Assembly (NCBI GenBank): GCA_018902765.1
Contig: JAHIQC010000151.1
Coordinates: forward strand, 1 to 5,981
From: Actinomycetota bacterium
GTDB taxonomy: Bacteria; Actinomycetota; Coriobacteriia; Anaerosomatales; JAHIQC01
Reading direction: 5' to 3'
Length of the DNA: 5,981 nt
Shown here: one piece after another, positions 5,549 to 5,981 of the stretch
Position numbering within the stretch: the first letter of the stretch is position 1
Layout of the letters: every line of letters starts with the position of its first letter
Notes under the pieces: model-generated
Databases searched by the model: none
What the model was told of the DNA's origin: nothing
The model's input: the letters and a program-made list of their open reading frames with translations, nothing else
Program-made: the position numbers and the translations under genes

Positions 5549-5578
5549 TTTACCCTGCGGACTCAGACCGTGTATCAT
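5549..5578 (+). promoter_or_regulatory. Promoter of the tRNA-Pro gene
   Basis: TTTACC (5549-5554) and TATCAT (5573-5578, five of six matches) are separated by 18 nt. Transcription would start near 5585, only a few bases before the mature tRNA 5' end at 5589. It lies after the cytochrome terminator, so the tRNA is an independent unit. Confidence 0.6.
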
Positions 5579-5588
5579 AGCGGCTCGT

Positions 5589-5665
5589 CGGGATGTGGCT
5601 CAGCTTGGTAGAGCGCTGCGTTCGGGACGCAGAGGTCGTGGGTTCGAATCCCGCCATCCCGACCA
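5589..5665 (+). tRNA. tRNA-Pro, anticodon CGG
   Basis: A complete 77-nt cloverleaf is visible. The acceptor stem CGGGATG/CATCCCG (5589-5595 with 5655-5661) is perfect, followed by discriminator A and an encoded CCA (5663-5665). The D stem is GCTC/GAGC, the anticodon stem CTGCG/CGCAG, and the 7-nt loop TTCGGGA carries anticodon CGG at 5623-5625. The T arm GTGGG-TTCGAAT-CCCGC has the standard loop and one T-G pair. It reads the proline codon CCG, which suits a GC-rich genome. Confidence 0.97.
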
Positions 5666-5676
5666 TCTCGTAAGTG

Positions 5677-5713
5677 AAGCGGCAGGCCGGCGATAGCGGG
5701 CCTGCCGCTTTCT
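5677..5713 (+). terminator. Intrinsic terminator of the tRNA gene
   Basis: AAGCGGCAGGCC (5677-5688) pairs perfectly with GGCCTGCCGCTT (5699-5710), 12 bp, around a 10-nt loop. The stem ends in CTTTCT, a modest U-tract. It is 11 nt after the tRNA CCA. Confidence 0.8.
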
Positions 5714-5729
5714 ATTCCCCGGAGGTCCG

Positions 5730-5981
5730 GTGGACACATTTCTGCACTGGCTTGGCTACGGACTGTGCCATCAGTTGCCCGAGCGATCGTTTTTCGGCGC
5801 AGGAGTCTAGGTTCCGGTGTGTGCCCGGGATACGGGCATCTACGCGGGCTTCGTGATCGCCGCCGTCATCATCGCCGCGCTTGATCGCAAAGAGCGCCAA
5901 ACGGAGCCGCCTGGGCTCATGAGAAGCCTTCTGCTCGCTGGTTTCGTGTTGGCGATGGTATTCGACGGAATCACCTCGTAT
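5730..5981 (+). pseudogene. DUF2085 membrane protein, interrupted by an in-frame TAG and cut by the window end
   Basis: From GTG at 5730 (GGAGG at 5721-5725, 4 nt spacing) the frame reads M-D-T-F-L-H-W-L-G-Y-G-L-C-H-Q-L-P-E-R-S-F-F-G-A-G-V, then TAG (5808-5810), then V-P-V-C-A-R-D-T-G-I-Y-A-G-F and two hydrophobic helices to the window end. C-H-Q-x-P-E-R-S-F before the stop and C-A-R-D-T-G-I-Y after it are both conserved DUF2085 signatures in their normal order and spacing. The function of DUF2085 proteins is not established; they are small multi-pass membrane proteins with conserved Cys and His. From memory of the family a Gln sits at the TAG position (Q-V/L-P), so one C-to-T change (CAG to TAG) would explain the break. 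It may be a true nonsense mutation, a sequencing error, or readthrough. Further helices should follow beyond the window. Confidence 0.75.

Noticed and set aside
5808..5810. Pyrrolysine at the TAG in the DUF2085 gene
   Set aside because: Nothing in the family suggests a functional Pyl there, a Gln is expected from memory of homologues, and TAG is a common ordinary stop in this window.
1..5981. CRISPR arrays, insertion sequences, phage or attachment sites
   Set aside because: No short repeat-spacer pattern, transposase, integrase or terminal inverted repeats were seen. The tRNA-Pro is intact and no duplicate of its 3' end is visible.

Overview
The window (GC-rich, about 60% by eye) most resembles an anaerobic, high-GC Gram-positive bacterium, probably an actinobacterium of the Coriobacteriia / Anaerosomatales (OPB41-like) type. 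This placement is an inference from three things: the cysteine-containing tail of the penicillin-binding protein, a very large membrane-anchored multiheme cytochrome c, and a DUF2085 protein beside it. No 16S rRNA or marker gene is present to confirm it.

Layout: (1) 1-844, plus strand: the 3' end of a class A penicillin-binding protein, then a small J-domain protein 8 nt later. (2) 829-859: a strong hairpin between convergent genes. (3) 888-1499, minus strand: a two-gene operon. It has a promoter overlapping a perfect 20-bp palindrome, a small [4Fe-4S] ferredoxin, and a thioredoxin-fold protein whose reading frame contains one UGA codon followed at the right distance by a bacterial SECIS-like hairpin. 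Read through that UGA, the gene gives a 109-residue selenoprotein with a Cys-x4-Sec pair; a standard gene finder sees only a 69-codon fragment. (4) 1572-3211, plus strand: a chemoreceptor-type signalling protein without a sensor domain, overlapping a RidA/YjgF-family protein by 4 nt. (5) 3373-5475: a 700-residue cytochrome c with 24 haem-binding motifs, a NapC/NrfH-like membrane-anchored N-terminus and three tandem six-haem modules. (6) 5497-5713: terminator, tRNA-Pro(CGG) with encoded CCA, and its own terminator. (7) 5730-5981: the start of a DUF2085 membrane protein interrupted by an in-frame TAG.

How the genes fit together: the ferredoxin/selenoprotein operon looks like a small thiol/selenol redox unit with a dedicated repressor-type operator. 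The operator has the TACCC...GGGTA form of CsoR/CstR-family sites, which respond to copper or persulfide; that link is an inference. The cytochrome probably accepts electrons from the quinol pool at its N-terminal haems and carries them away from the membrane along the repeated haem modules, toward an extracellular or surface acceptor. The other genes (cell-wall synthesis, J-domain, chemoreceptor, RidA, tRNA) look like ordinary neighbours.
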